55,183 bases of DNA from Oceanimonas sp052119705. GTDB lineage: Bacteria; Pseudomonadota; Gammaproteobacteria; Enterobacterales; Aeromonadaceae. Location: positions 1-55,183 of the forward strand of contig NZ_JBGQOP010000022.1 in assembly GCF_052119705.1 (NCBI RefSeq), in the 5' to 3' direction. The number at the start of each line of letters is the position of its first letter. The first letter of the stretch is position 1. Both the position numbers and the translations under genes were made by a program. Shown piece after piece: positions 25,941 through 35,346 of this stretch. The notes under the pieces were generated by a model. The model was not told the DNA's origin and searched no databases. It saw nothing but the letters and a program-made list of their open reading frames with translations.

Positions 25941-25991
25941 TTGCAGCCGTTTCCCATTATTTTTTATTTGCACCTATTCAAGGAGCTGCAG

Positions 25992-27329
25992 TTGAGCCAG
26001 TTAACCGTTGCTAAATTTGGTGGTACCAGCGTCATAGACGCCGAGGCCATGAGTCGTTGTGCCCTCATTCTTGAACAAAATCCCGACACCCGAGTGGCGG
26101 TATTGAGCGCCAGCTCTGGCGTGACCAATATTTTGGTGGCGCTGGCTTCCGGCGAGCAGCAGCCCGAGGCGCGCAGCGCCTTGTTAAAGCAACTCACCGA
26201 TATTCAGCAAGGCATTCTCAATAGCCTAGATAAGCCGGAAATGTTGACTCGACACATTGACGACATCTTAGTGCACATCAAAGAGTTGTCTGACAGCGCC
26301 GCTATTAGCCCCACCAAGGCCTTGCACGATGAAATCGTGTCTCAGGGTGAGCTAATTTCGACGCGCTTGTTTGTGGAGCTATTGCGCAGCCGTGGCACGC
26401 CTGCGGTGTGGTTTGATGTGCGCAAAGTGATGCGCACCGACGACCGCTTTAGCCGCGCCACCCCAGATTTGGCTAATTTACAGGCCGAAGTCACAAAAGA
26501 ACTACTGCCCTTGTGTGCTAATCAACTAGTGGTCACCCAAGGCTTTATCGGCGCCGCCAAAGATGGTCGCACCACTACCCTTGGTCGTGGCGGCAGTGAT
26601 TTTTCTGCCGCCCTGTTGGCTGAGGCGCTCAACGCCGCAGCCATCCAGATCTGGACCGATGTGCCAGGCATTTACACCACAGATCCACGCTTAGTCACCA
26701 CGGCGCGCCCGATTCGCGAGATAAGCTTCAGCGAAGCCTCAGAAATGGCCACTTTTGGCGCTAAGGTCTTGCACCCAGCTACCCTGCAGCCGGCGGTACG
26801 CCAGCAAATTCCGGTATTTGTGGGTTCAAGCCGAGAGCCTGAAGCCGGCGGCACCTGGATCCGTAATGAAACCGACAGCCAGCCGCTGTTTCGCGCCATT
26901 GCCCTGCGCCGCAATCAGGTGCTGCTCACACTCACCAACCAGAGCATGTTTCAGGTGCACGGCTTCTTGGCGGAAGTGTTTGGCATCTTGGCCAAGCATA
27001 AAATCTCCGTGGATTTGATCACCACCTCGGTGATCAGCGTATCGCTCACCCTAGACTCAGGTGCCGAGCTGTTAACGGACGAAGTGCGTGAAGAGCTGAA
27101 CAAACATTGTCATTTGCAAGTAGAGCACGACTTGGCGTTGATAGCCTTAATCGGTAATCGCATGAGCGAAGTCAGCGGTACCGGCACTCAGGTATTTAAA
27201 GCCTTATCTGACGTAAACGTGCGCATGATCTGCTACGGTGCCAGCTCTCATAACCTGTGTTTCTTAGTACCAGAAGCCGACTCAGACCGCGTAGTGAACA
27301 CCCTGCATCAAGAGTTGTTGCCTGCTTAG
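25992..27329 (+). CDS. lysC: Lysine-sensitive aspartokinase III
   Basis: Aspartokinase phosphorylates aspartate, the entry to lysine, methionine and threonine synthesis. The protein has the kinase signature VAKFGGTSV at its N-terminus, TLGRGGSDFSA in the middle, and two C-terminal ACT domains (QSMFQVHGFLAEVFG and ALIALIGNRMSE) that bind lysine. I chose the TTG at 25992, giving 445 residues against 449 in E. coli LysC, because AAGGAG lies seven bases upstream and the E. coli protein begins at the same place. The longer in-frame ATG at 25941 would translate the leader. Both the riboswitch and the ACT domains indicate lysine feedback. Confidence 0.93.
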   Translation: MSQLTVAKFGGTSVIDAEAMSRCALILEQNPDTRVAVLSASSGVTNILVALASGEQQPEARSALLKQLTDIQQGILNSLDKPEMLTRHIDDILVHIKELSDSAAISPTKALHDEIVSQGELISTRLFVELLRSRGTPAVWFDVRKVMRTDDRFSRATPDLANLQAEVTKELLPLCANQLVVTQGFIGAAKDGRTTTLGRGGSDFSAALLAEALNAAAIQIWTDVPGIYTTDPRLVTTARPIREISFSEASEMATFGAKVLHPATLQPAVRQQIPVFVGSSREPEAGGTWIRNETDSQPLFRAIALRRNQVLLTLTNQSMFQVHGFLAEVFGILAKHKISVDLITTSVISVSLTLDSGAELLTDEVREELNKHCHLQVEHDLALIALIGNRMSEVSGTGTQVFKALSDVNVRMICYGASSHNLCFLVPEADSDRVVNTLHQELLPA

Positions 27330-27364
27330 TTAGTTCTTCGCAACCGCTCACGCTAGTCCCATAG

Positions 27365-27398
27365 AAAAAGGCCGTTATCATCCGATAACGGCCTTTTT
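27365..27398. terminator. Bidirectional terminator after lysC
   Basis: AAAAAGGCCGTTATC at 27365-27379 pairs with GATAACGGCCTTTTT at 27384-27398 around a four-base loop. It serves lysC on the plus strand and probably the small minus-strand gene next to it. Confidence 0.93.
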
Positions 27399-27448
27399 TC
27401 TCACCACTGTCTCGTCACGTTTTTATCACACTATACTGGCTTAACCGC

Positions 27449-27616
27449 CTAGCTTGGCCTTTCTGCCAGCACTTCACTGATATGCACGTAAAAAGGCTGC
27501 AGCTCATCTTCGCCCTGCAACAACAGCTGGTGGTTAGGCACATCGACTTCCAGTATATAGCCGGAGCCCACAGTGGTGTGGCATTGCATACCTGGCTTGA
27601 GTTCTTGAATATCCAT
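27449..27616 (-). CDS. Small conserved-looking protein of unknown function (55 aa)
   Basis: I do not recognise this gene. Starting at the ATG at 27616, which has AAGGAC seven bases upstream, it encodes 55 residues beginning MDIQELKPGMQCHTTVGSG. The pattern of short beta strands (GSGYILEVDVPNHQLLLQGE, then FYVHISEVLAE) suggests a small beta-barrel or SH3-like fold. A 25-residue upstream in-frame extension is rejected because it overlaps a dispersed repeat and lacks a ribosome-binding site. Good hairpin terminators lie on both sides, which supports a real, separately transcribed gene between lysC and topA. Confidence 0.65.
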   Translation of the reverse strand: MDIQELKPGMQCHTTVGSGYILEVDVPNHQLLLQGEDELQPFYVHISEVLAERPS

Positions 27617-27696
27617 ATTCAGTCCTTTTTGTGAAGCGTGAAGCGAAAAAATATAGCACCAAACACCAAGCGTAAAGATAGCCGATTTTCTCAATG

Positions 27697-27727
27697 AAAA
27701 AGGCCAGCACTGAGTGCTGGCCTTTTT
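27697..27727 (-). terminator. Terminator of topA
   Basis: AAAAAGGCCAGCAC pairs with GTGCTGGCCTTTTT around a three-base loop at 27711-27713. It lies 30 bp beyond the topA stop codon and is symmetrical, so it could act in both directions. Confidence 0.92.
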
Positions 27728-27756
27728 ACCTTAGCTGACTTCACTCACGTCAGTGG

Positions 27757-30387
27757 TTACTTCTTGCCTTTCTCAGCTTGCACCCACTTGCCGTTCACAT
27801 AATGCGCGGTCCAGCCGGTGGCTTTTTTCTCAATTTCCGTCATCACGTACTGCTCTTTATTCTTGCGGCTATAACGCACCACGGCTTTGTTGCCGTCGGG
27901 GTCTTGGGTCGGCGCCTCGGTCAGATACAAGAACTTAGGTGACAATCGGTCTTTAAACTGCACCAGCTCTTCCACTAAGGGCGCACGGGTTTCTCGCGAC
28001 TTAGGGAAATTGCTGGCCGCCATAAAGATACCGGATGCGCCATCGCGTAACACAAAATAAGCGTCAGACTGAGTACAAGGCAGTTCGGGTAAATGCACAG
28101 GATCTTCTTTGGGCGGTGCTACGTCGCCATTTTTTAAGATCTTGCGGGTATTTTTACACTCTTCATTGGTACAGGCCATGTACTTACCGAAGCGGCCATT
28201 TTTCAGCTGCATTTCGGCTTGGCAGCGATCGCACTCGATCACTGGGCCATCGTAGCCTTTGAGCTTAAACTGCCCTTCTTCCAACTCATAACCATCGCAG
28301 TCGGGATTTTGACCACACACATGGAGCTTGCGCTTATCATCGATAAAGTAGGCATCCATGGCGGTGCCACACTTCTCACAACGGTGCTTGGCACGCAGGG
28401 CATCGGTTTCGGCTTCTTCGTCATTAGCCAGTACAAACTCATCACCGGGTACCAAGTTAATGGTTTGCTTACAGCGCTCTTTCGGCGGCAAGGCATAGCC
28501 AGAGCAGCCCAAAAACACGCCTGTGCTGGCGGTACGAATGCCCATATCTCGGTCGCAGGTCGGGCATTTAATGTCGGTGAGCACCATTTCATTGGCGCGC
28601 ATGCCGCCCTCTTCTGCGGGTCGTTCGGCGTTAGCCAGCTCTTCTGTAAATTCCGCGTAAAAGGCGTCCAGTACTGTGGTCCAGTTCAGCTCGCCGTGAG
28701 CAATTTCATCGAGCTTGCTTTCCATTTGCGCGGTGAAGTCGTAGTTCATCAGCTCGGCAAAACTTTCTTGCAGCCTGTCGGCGACAATTTCGCCCATTTT
28801 CTCCGCATAGAAACGACGGCTTTCCACTTTTACATAACCGCGGTCTTGAATGGTCGAGATAATAGCCGCATAAGTCGAAGGACGGCCGATGCCGCGCTTT
28901 TCTAGCTCACGTACCAAGGCCGCTTCACTAAAGCGCGCCGGTGGCTTGGTAAAGTGCTGCTTAGGGTCCAGCTGCTCAAGTTTAAGGGTCTCGCCAGCTT
29001 GCACCGCCGGCAAGACGGTATCTTCGCCTTTGCGGCCCTTGGCGGCTTCTTGCACCTTGGTCCAACCGGCAAAGCGCAAGATGCGACCACGGGCTTTCAA
29101 GTCATAGTCACCGGCACGCACCGTGATAGTGGTACTGTCATATAACGCAGGCATCATCTGGCAGGCCAAAAACTGGCGCCAAATCAAGTCATATAAACGC
29201 TTGGCGTCCGCTTCCATGCCATCTAAGTTTTCTGCCGTTAACGCCACGTCCGATGGACGAATCGCTTCGTGCGCTTCTTGGGCATTGGCCTTGGCGCTAT
29301 AAACGATAGGATTTTCTGGCAGGTAGTTAGCACCAAACTGCTGTTCAATTAGTTCGCGGGCGCTGGCTACCGCTTCTTGGCTTAAGTTGGTGGAGTCGGT
29401 ACGCATATAGGTGATGTAGCCGGCTTCATACAAGCGCTGGGCCAACATCATGGTACGTTTTACACCAAAGCTTAAGCGGGTGCTGGCCGCCTGCTGCAAG
29501 GTAGACGTAATAAAAGGCGCCGATGGTTTGCTTTGGGTGGGCTTATCATCGCGCGACACCACTTCATAGGTAGCGGCCTTAAGACTGGACACCGCTGCCA
29601 TGGCGTCGGTTTCGTTATCGGGCTTAAATTCTTTGCCCTTAAATTTTGCCACCGCCATCGATAGCGCCAGCTTATCGGTATTGCTGAGCTCGGCTTGAAT
29701 ATCCCAATACTCTTCCGGGACGAAGGCTTTAATCTCGCGCTCTTTTTCTACCAGCAAGCGTACCGCTACCGATTGTACGCGGCCTGCAGATAAGCCACGG
29801 GCCACTTTCTTCCACAACAGAGGCGACACCATGTAGCCAACCACGCGATCTAAAAAACGGCGCGCTTGTTGGGCGTCCACGCGAAACTGATTGAGCTCAG
29901 AGGGCTGACTAAAAGCTTCTTGAATAGCAGACTTGGTGATCTCGTTAAATACTACCCGCTTAAAGCGCGACTCGTCCCCACCGATCAGCTCTTTGAGGTG
30001 CCAAGCAATGGCTTCCCCTTCGCGGTCCAAATCCGTTGCGAGATAGATGATGTCGGCTTTTTCGGCCAGCGCTTGTAATTCGGTGACTACCTTCTCTTTG
30101 CCCGGCAAAATTTGATAGTTTGCCTGCCAGCCATTGTTGGGATCTATGCCCATGCGCGCAATCAAGGCTTTTTGGTCTTTTTGCGCTTTCAATTTGGCCT
30201 TTTGTTCTGGGCTCAGCGTTTTGGTATCGGTTTTTTTGGCCGGCGCTTTTTTAGCAATGGCCGATCCTGAGGTCGGCAAGTCACGCACGTGACCGATACT
30301 AGACTTGACGATAAAGTCTTTGCCCAGATATTTGTTGATGGTTTTTGCCTTAGCAGGCGACTCCACTATTACCAGCGATTTACTCAT
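27757..30387 (-). CDS. topA: DNA topoisomerase I
   Basis: TopA relaxes negative supercoils by cutting one strand. The 876-residue protein has the Toprim start LVIVESPAKAKTI, DLDREGEAIAWH (about 119-130) and the catalytic Tyr327 in YITYMRTDS. At its C-terminus are three four-cysteine zinc ribbons, starting CPTCDRD, CEKCGTA and CDRCQAE, followed by a basic tail. A lysine-rich insertion at about residues 46-70 lies within the Toprim domain and is typical of several gammaproteobacterial TopA proteins. It is divergent from astB. In E. coli topA also lies near sohB and yciK, as it does here. Confidence 0.98.
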   Translation of the reverse strand: MSKSLVIVESPAKAKTINKYLGKDFIVKSSIGHVRDLPTSGSAIAKKAPAKKTDTKTLSPEQKAKLKAQKDQKALIARMGIDPNNGWQANYQILPGKEKVVTELQALAEKADIIYLATDLDREGEAIAWHLKELIGGDESRFKRVVFNEITKSAIQEAFSQPSELNQFRVDAQQARRFLDRVVGYMVSPLLWKKVARGLSAGRVQSVAVRLLVEKEREIKAFVPEEYWDIQAELSNTDKLALSMAVAKFKGKEFKPDNETDAMAAVSSLKAATYEVVSRDDKPTQSKPSAPFITSTLQQAASTRLSFGVKRTMMLAQRLYEAGYITYMRTDSTNLSQEAVASARELIEQQFGANYLPENPIVYSAKANAQEAHEAIRPSDVALTAENLDGMEADAKRLYDLIWRQFLACQMMPALYDSTTITVRAGDYDLKARGRILRFAGWTKVQEAAKGRKGEDTVLPAVQAGETLKLEQLDPKQHFTKPPARFSEAALVRELEKRGIGRPSTYAAIISTIQDRGYVKVESRRFYAEKMGEIVADRLQESFAELMNYDFTAQMESKLDEIAHGELNWTTVLDAFYAEFTEELANAERPAEEGGMRANEMVLTDIKCPTCDRDMGIRTASTGVFLGCSGYALPPKERCKQTINLVPGDEFVLANDEEAETDALRAKHRCEKCGTAMDAYFIDDKRKLHVCGQNPDCDGYELEEGQFKLKGYDGPVIECDRCQAEMQLKNGRFGKYMACTNEECKNTRKILKNGDVAPPKEDPVHLPELPCTQSDAYFVLRDGASGIFMAASNFPKSRETRAPLVEELVQFKDRLSPKFLYLTEAPTQDPDGNKAVVRYSRKNKEQYVMTEIEKKATGWTAHYVNGKWVQAEKGKK

Positions 30388-30591
30388 AAAGCGCGTTTCT
30401 ATCCTTCAGGTCTGGCCCCAAGCTGGGGTCCGGCGGCAAGGTGATGACGGCTGTATAAGTGAAAATGCCGTGGAATGCAAACTTGCCCGCAGAAAATGAA
30501 TCGAATTTATATGGTCTTATTAACGCCTTGATACCAACAGGAATCAACCGGTTTTTTAGCTAGGCTGACTGTTCGTCCGCTTTTTAGGCAT
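30388..30591. other. topA-astB intergenic region, left part
   Basis: No gene is seen. The topA promoter should lie here on the minus strand but I cannot point to a convincing one. Confidence 0.3.
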
Positions 30592-30656
30592 TGTTTTAGT
30601 TATGTTTTAGTTATGTTTTAGTTATGTTTTAGTTATGTTTTACTTATGTTTACTTA
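30592..30656. repeat. 11-bp tandem repeat (TGTTTTAGTTA)
   Basis: Four perfect units run from 30592 to 30635, followed by one variant (tgttttactta) and one shortened unit ending at 30656. The array lies between the divergent topA and astB starts and is likely to change length by slippage. Confidence 0.9.
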
Positions 30657-30724
30657 TATTTTGCGTAAAGCTAGTTTAGCTTTGCTGGTGTGCTCTCACA
30701 CCCGCGATTGCTGTTAATGTTAAG

Positions 30725-30754
30725 TTACAACTCACACAGAAAGCCACCTATAAT
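30725..30754 (+). promoter_or_regulatory. Probable astB promoter
   Basis: TTACAA at 30725-30730 and a consensus TATAAT at 30749-30754 are 18 bp apart, about 75 bp upstream of the astB start. Confidence 0.6.
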
Positions 30755-30829
30755 GGCGCAAAAGTAAAAAGCCGCCATTTTCAGCGCTCATATTAAGCAT
30801 TACGCACGCAGCAATTAAGGAGCCAGACT

Positions 30830-32191
30830 ATGGCGCAGCACTCGCACACAGCACTGTCCTTTGAGGTCAACTTTGATGGCTTAGTGGGCCCTACTCACAA
30901 CTACGCTGGGCTGTCTTACGGCAATGTGGCTTCACAAAGTAGCGCACAAGCGAGTTCGAATCCAAAACAAGCCGCACTACAAGGTTTACAAAAAATGAAA
31001 ACCTTAAGCGATTTAGGCTTAATCCAAGGGGTATTAGCCCCTCAAGAACGCCCCGACGTGCATACCTTGCGCCGACTGGGCTTTAGTGGCAGTGACGCCC
31101 AAGTGCTGGACAAAGCCTATCTCTCCGATCCTATGTTATTAGCCGCAGTCTGCTCGGCCTCCAGCATGTGGACTGCCAATGCGGCCACCATTTCCCCTAG
31201 CGCCGACACCCAAGATAATCGCGTGCATATTACGCCCGCCAACCTGAATAATAAGTTTCACCGCGCCATCGAGCATGAGGTTACGGGCCTTATCTTGCGT
31301 CGGGTGTTTAATCATGATGATTATTTCTGCCATCACCCTGCGCTACCCGGTCAAGACGCCTTTGGCGATGAAGGTGCGGCTAACCACACGCGCTTGTGTA
31401 TTGATTATCATGAACCCGGGCTTGAGTTGTTTGTGTATGGGCGCTGCGCTTTTAATGGGCATTTACCTGCGCCACAGCGCTACCCAGCCCGTCAAACGTT
31501 GGAAGCCTCGCGTGCCGTGGCCCGATTACACGGTTTGAGCGAGCACAATACGCTGTTTATTGCCCAAAACCCGCATGTGATCGATCAGGGCGTGTTTCAC
31601 AACGACGTGATTGCGGTAGGCAACCAAAACCTGCTGTTTTTTCATGAGTTGGCGTTTTTAGATACGCCTGCCGTCTTGAGCGAAATCAGGGCTAAGTTAC
31701 CTAATACCGAGCTGCATTTGCTTGCCGTTACTCAGGCTGAGGTGCCGTTAGCGGACGCCATCAGTAGCTACTTATTTAACACGCAAATCGTGACGTTAGC
31801 TCCCGGGAATATGGCGATTATTGCGCCCTTAGAATGCGCGCACACCCCCAGCGTCAAGGCCTATTTAGACCGGTTACCCAGCTTAAACACGCCTATTAAA
31901 GCGGTGCATTATATTGATGTAAAACAGAGTATGCGCAATGGTGGCGGCCCTGCCTGTTTACGCCTGCGGGTGGCTCTAACCCAAGCCGAGTTGGCAGCCA
32001 CAAACAAGGCTTGCTTGATGAATGATGCGCTTTTTACCCAACTCAACACTTGGGTGGAGCGTCACTACCGAGATCAATTAAGCGTGAGCGACTTGCGCGA
32101 CCCTGATTTATTGCTTGAATCGCGCAGCGCTCTGGATGAGCTAAGCCAAGTTTTAAACTTAGGCAGTGTGTATGAGTTTCAACTCGAATAG
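30830..32191 (+). CDS. astB: N-succinylarginine dihydrolase
   Basis: AstB is the second enzyme of the ammonia-producing arginine succinyltransferase (AST) pathway. It converts succinylarginine to succinylornithine, ammonia and CO2. The 453-residue protein (E. coli 447) begins with the family block EVNFDGLVGPTHNYAGLSYGN and has the catalytic Cys in RNGGGPACLRLRV near residue 370. AAGGAG precedes the ATG at 30830. It stands alone: astC, astA and astD are not in the window, and astE is about 7 kb away on the other strand. The gene sits inside a topA-sohB-yciK region that is contiguous in E. coli, flanked by repeats on both sides. Confidence 0.96.
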   Translation: MAQHSHTALSFEVNFDGLVGPTHNYAGLSYGNVASQSSAQASSNPKQAALQGLQKMKTLSDLGLIQGVLAPQERPDVHTLRRLGFSGSDAQVLDKAYLSDPMLLAAVCSASSMWTANAATISPSADTQDNRVHITPANLNNKFHRAIEHEVTGLILRRVFNHDDYFCHHPALPGQDAFGDEGAANHTRLCIDYHEPGLELFVYGRCAFNGHLPAPQRYPARQTLEASRAVARLHGLSEHNTLFIAQNPHVIDQGVFHNDVIAVGNQNLLFFHELAFLDTPAVLSEIRAKLPNTELHLLAVTQAEVPLADAISSYLFNTQIVTLAPGNMAIIAPLECAHTPSVKAYLDRLPSLNTPIKAVHYIDVKQSMRNGGGPACLRLRVALTQAELAATNKACLMNDALFTQLNTWVERHYRDQLSVSDLRDPDLLLESRSALDELSQVLNLGSVYEFQLE

Positions 32192-32268
32192 TGAGGAGTG
32201 AGGAGTGAGGAGTAAAAGGTGAGGTGTTTGTTTATGCGTTTCACGCCTTACATCTCACTCTTCACCTT
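32191..32268. repeat. Inverted dispersed repeats after astB
   Basis: Three tandem GTGAGGA words (about 32192-32212) and an adjacent ggtgaggtg face cgcctta-catctcactcttcacctt (about 32243-32268). The pair can form a hairpin between the convergent astB and sohB genes and could serve as a weak terminator. Confidence 0.6.
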
Positions 32269-32270
32269 TA

Positions 32271-33293
32271 TTAACTAAACGGCCGTTGGGCGGCAGAGAT
32301 AAACTTAAGTACCGCACGACTGATGCCTAATTCGACCGCTTGGCTGAGCTTGTCTTTGAGGTTTTTCTTGGGCTGATAATGCAGGCGGATCACCCGCTTG
32401 TTCCCGCTTTGGCTCAGCAAGTATTCACTGCTGGTCGATAATTCATCCACCAAGCCTAACTCCAGTGCATCTGTGCCCAACCAGTGCTCACCGGTGGCCA
32501 CTTTTTCCAGCGCCAAGGCGGGGCGGTTTTGCGCGATAAAGTCTTTAAATCTGTGGTGGATAACTTCCAACTCTTGCTGAAACTTAGCGCGGCCCGCGTC
32601 GTCGTTTTCACCAAACAGCGTTAAGGTGCGCTTAAAGGCGCCGGCGGTGTGCAACTCCACATCTATGTCTTTATTTTTCAGAAATTTATTAAAGTTAGGC
32701 ATTTGCGCCACCACGCCGATGGAGCCGACGATAGCAAACGGCGCGGCAATAATGCGCTCTGCCACACAGGCCATCATGTAACCGCCACTGGCTGCCACTT
32801 TATCAACGGCAACCGTTAACTTAAGACCATGGGCTTTAATACGCGCTAATTCGGCGGCACCTAAACCATAGCCGTGCACCACACCGCCACCGGATTCTAA
32901 GCGCACCAAGACTTCATCGCCCGCCTTGGCCAATTGCAGCAAGCCGGTAATTTCGCGGCTTAACCCACTCACTTCATGGGCGTCCATGCTGCCATTAAAA
33001 TCCAGTACATAGAGGCGCGCCCTGTCGTCTTGGGCTTTTTTATCGGCTTTGGCTGCGGCTTTAAATTGCTGCTTTAACTGCTTGCGCTCGGCATCGTTGA
33101 GGGCACAAGCCATTTGTAATTGCTGTTGCTGCTGGTGTAAGTCTGCACTCACATCCTCTAAATTTAGGCGATTCGCTCCCTTCTTTGGCCGCATGGCGGC
33201 GTTGGCTATCAGCGCAATGACAAATCCTATGGCTAACACCCAGGTCAGGGCTTTAGCGGCAAACAGGCCATACTGGTAAAAAAAATCTAACAT
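32271..33293 (-). CDS. sohB: Inner-membrane serine protease SohB
   Basis: SohB is a signal-peptide-peptidase-A-like periplasm-facing protease of the inner membrane (S49 family). After one N-terminal membrane helix and a Gln-rich stretch come RLESGGGVVHGYGLGA, the nucleophile Ser in VAASGGYMMACVA and FAIVGSIGVV. I chose the ATG at 33293, which has AAGGA upstream and gives 340 residues (E. coli 349), over the in-frame start at 33317. It is divergent from yciK, as in E. coli. Its substrates are unknown. Confidence 0.93.
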   Translation of the reverse strand: MLDFFYQYGLFAAKALTWVLAIGFVIALIANAAMRPKKGANRLNLEDVSADLHQQQQQLQMACALNDAERKQLKQQFKAAAKADKKAQDDRARLYVLDFNGSMDAHEVSGLSREITGLLQLAKAGDEVLVRLESGGGVVHGYGLGAAELARIKAHGLKLTVAVDKVAASGGYMMACVAERIIAAPFAIVGSIGVVAQMPNFNKFLKNKDIDVELHTAGAFKRTLTLFGENDDAGRAKFQQELEVIHHRFKDFIAQNRPALALEKVATGEHWLGTDALELGLVDELSTSSEYLLSQSGNKRVIRLHYQPKKNLKDKLSQAVELGISRAVLKFISAAQRPFS

Positions 33294-33529
33294 AAGGTAT
33301 CCTTGAGACCGGCACAAAGCCTAAAGGCCCATTGTAAAAGTCTTAAGCTAGAACACCAACCGTCATTTTACTTATCGTCTAGCTAAAGCTGCTTTCGCTT
33401 GTACAGCAACACCTTAGACCAGTATTTTTAGTGCTTAACACTAGCATCCCAGCCCAGAGTCTGGTTTGATCCCAGTATTATCTGTTTAACAGTTACTTAT
33501 TACCTATTACTTAAGAGAACCCAGCCCAG

Positions 33530-34291
33530 ATGCTCGATTATCATGCAGCCCCCGATTTACTGGCAGAAAAAGTGATTTTAATTACCGGCGCCGGCGATGG
33601 CATTGGCCGCCAAGCCGCACTGCATTATGGTGCCCACGGCGCTACCGTTATCTTGCTCGGCAAAACCGTGAACAAGCTAGAAGCTGTGTACGATGAGTTA
33701 CTTGCCCAAGGCAGCCCAGAGCCGGCCATTATTCCGCTCGACTTAAACGGCGCCACTAAGACCCATTATCAAGACTTGAGCGAGACCCTTAAGCAACAGT
33801 TTGGTCGCTTAGATGGCGTGTTATTTAATGCCAGCCATCTGAGCGTGTTAGGTCCGTTTGAAATGATCGGCGAAGATCAGTGGGACAAGGTGATGCAGGT
33901 CAACCTTAAGTCGCAATTTTTGCTGACCCAAGCCTTGTTGCCGCTGTTAAAAGCCACGCCTGAGTCGTCTATTATTTACACCAGCTCAGGTGTGGGTAAG
34001 AAAGGCCGCGCCTACTGGGGCACCTATGCCATTTCCAAGTTTGCTACCGAGGGCATGATGCAAGTGCTGGCCGATGAGTTAAGCAATAGCTCGGTACGGG
34101 TGAACTGCATTAATCCCGGCGCCACCCGCACCGATATGCGCTCCCGTGCGTATCCGGGTGAAGATCCGACCAGCTTACGCACTCCCGCCGAGATCATGTC
34201 GCTCTATCTGTATTTAATGGGCAAAGACAGCTTGGCCATTAACGGCCAATCCCTCGATGCGCAACCAGATAAAGTGCAGCGTAACGCCTAA
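33530..34291 (+). CDS. yciK: Short-chain dehydrogenase, YciK family
   Basis: The 253-residue protein is an SDR with the nucleotide-binding VILITGAGDGIGRQ near the N-terminus, FNASHLSVLGPFE, and the catalytic Tyr-x-x-x-Lys in YAISKFATEG. It matches E. coli YciK (252 residues), whose substrate is unknown, and keeps the same position divergent from sohB. A LysR regulator gene follows on the same strand. Confidence 0.93.
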   Translation: MLDYHAAPDLLAEKVILITGAGDGIGRQAALHYGAHGATVILLGKTVNKLEAVYDELLAQGSPEPAIIPLDLNGATKTHYQDLSETLKQQFGRLDGVLFNASHLSVLGPFEMIGEDQWDKVMQVNLKSQFLLTQALLPLLKATPESSIIYTSSGVGKKGRAYWGTYAISKFATEGMMQVLADELSNSSVRVNCINPGATRTDMRSRAYPGEDPTSLRTPAEIMSLYLYLMGKDSLAINGQSLDAQPDKVQRNA

Positions 34292-34365
34292 TGCTTGATT
34301 TGCTTGGCCACCTTACGCAAGGAAGTAACCGTTAGCTGAGCCTAATTCACAAGGAAGAGTCTCCC

Positions 34366-35250
34366 ATGTACCGCCCAAAAAGTACCATTGAACAATGGCG
34401 TATTTTTCAAGCCGTGGTCGATCATGGGGGCTACGCTCAGGCGGCTGAAAAACTGAATAAAAGTCAGTCGTCGCTTAACCATGCTGTCGCCAAGCTGCAG
34501 CAAGGATTAGGGGTCGCGCTTTTAGAAGTTAAAGGCCGCAAAGCCTATCTTACCCCCGAAGGTGAGGTGTTTTTGCAGCGCTCGCGTAAGCTCACCTATG
34601 GCATGCAAGAGCTGGAGTTATTGGCCGATGTACTGGCCAGTGGCTGGGAGCCGATATTGCGCATAGTGGTGGAGGCTTCTTTGCCCCGTCAGCCCTTATA
34701 TCAAGCCTTAAGTGATTTTTCATTGCGATCGCGAGGATGCCGCATCCATTTAATGGAAGCTCAACCCGCAGGCTGCCAAGCCGTGATCAGCAAACAAGCC
34801 GCCGATATGGTGCTAGCTAGTCAAGTGGATGCCGGAGTGACTAGCTTGCCGTTACTGAGTACGGTTTATGTACCGGTATGCGCACCTGGGCATGTACTCA
34901 CTGAACTCGATGAGGTGAGCGCACTCGACTTAGATGCACAGCTAGAATTAGTGCTTGCGGAGAGTAAAGAAACGGAAGAAGGCTGGGAAAAAGCCGAACA
35001 ACGCTGGGTGATCAATCACCTACACGACACTTTGTCGTTACTTCGCCGCGGCGTGGGCTTTTCTTGGTTACCACTGGAAGCGGTAGCCCCTTTGCTGGAA
35101 GCCAAGATTTTGGTGCGCTTACCCATGACGAATCAAGCATTGCGCAAGCGTTTTTCGCATCTAGTATTGCCTCATTCTAGCCCGCCGGGCCCTGCGGCCA
35201 GCCTACTATTAACCTTAATTCGCCAGCATTACACCAAAGCCACAACTTAG
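34366..35250 (+). CDS. LysR-family transcriptional regulator
   Basis: The 294-residue protein has the N-terminal helix-turn-helix (GGYAQAAEKLNKSQSSLNHAVAKLQ, about residues 22-46) and an effector domain. GGAAGAG precedes the ATG. It is followed after about 100 bp by a MalY/PatB-type gene in the same direction, so the two may be functionally linked, but the effector is unknown. A divergent target is not present. Confidence 0.9.
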   Translation: MYRPKSTIEQWRIFQAVVDHGGYAQAAEKLNKSQSSLNHAVAKLQQGLGVALLEVKGRKAYLTPEGEVFLQRSRKLTYGMQELELLADVLASGWEPILRIVVEASLPRQPLYQALSDFSLRSRGCRIHLMEAQPAGCQAVISKQAADMVLASQVDAGVTSLPLLSTVYVPVCAPGHVLTELDEVSALDLDAQLELVLAESKETEEGWEKAEQRWVINHLHDTLSLLRRGVGFSWLPLEAVAPLLEAKILVRLPMTNQALRKRFSHLVLPHSSPPGPAASLLLTLIRQHYTKATT

Positions 35251-35346
35251 GCTGCTTGTTGCCAGCCGCTCACGGCTTCCTTATGCTGAAGCCCTTATCT
35301 TTTGCCCAAAAGCCCCTATTTTGAGAGGCCCATATTGAGAGATTCC

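Noticed and set aside
28219..28905. 228-codon plus-strand frame within topA
   Set aside because: It is a shadow of the strongly supported topA gene.
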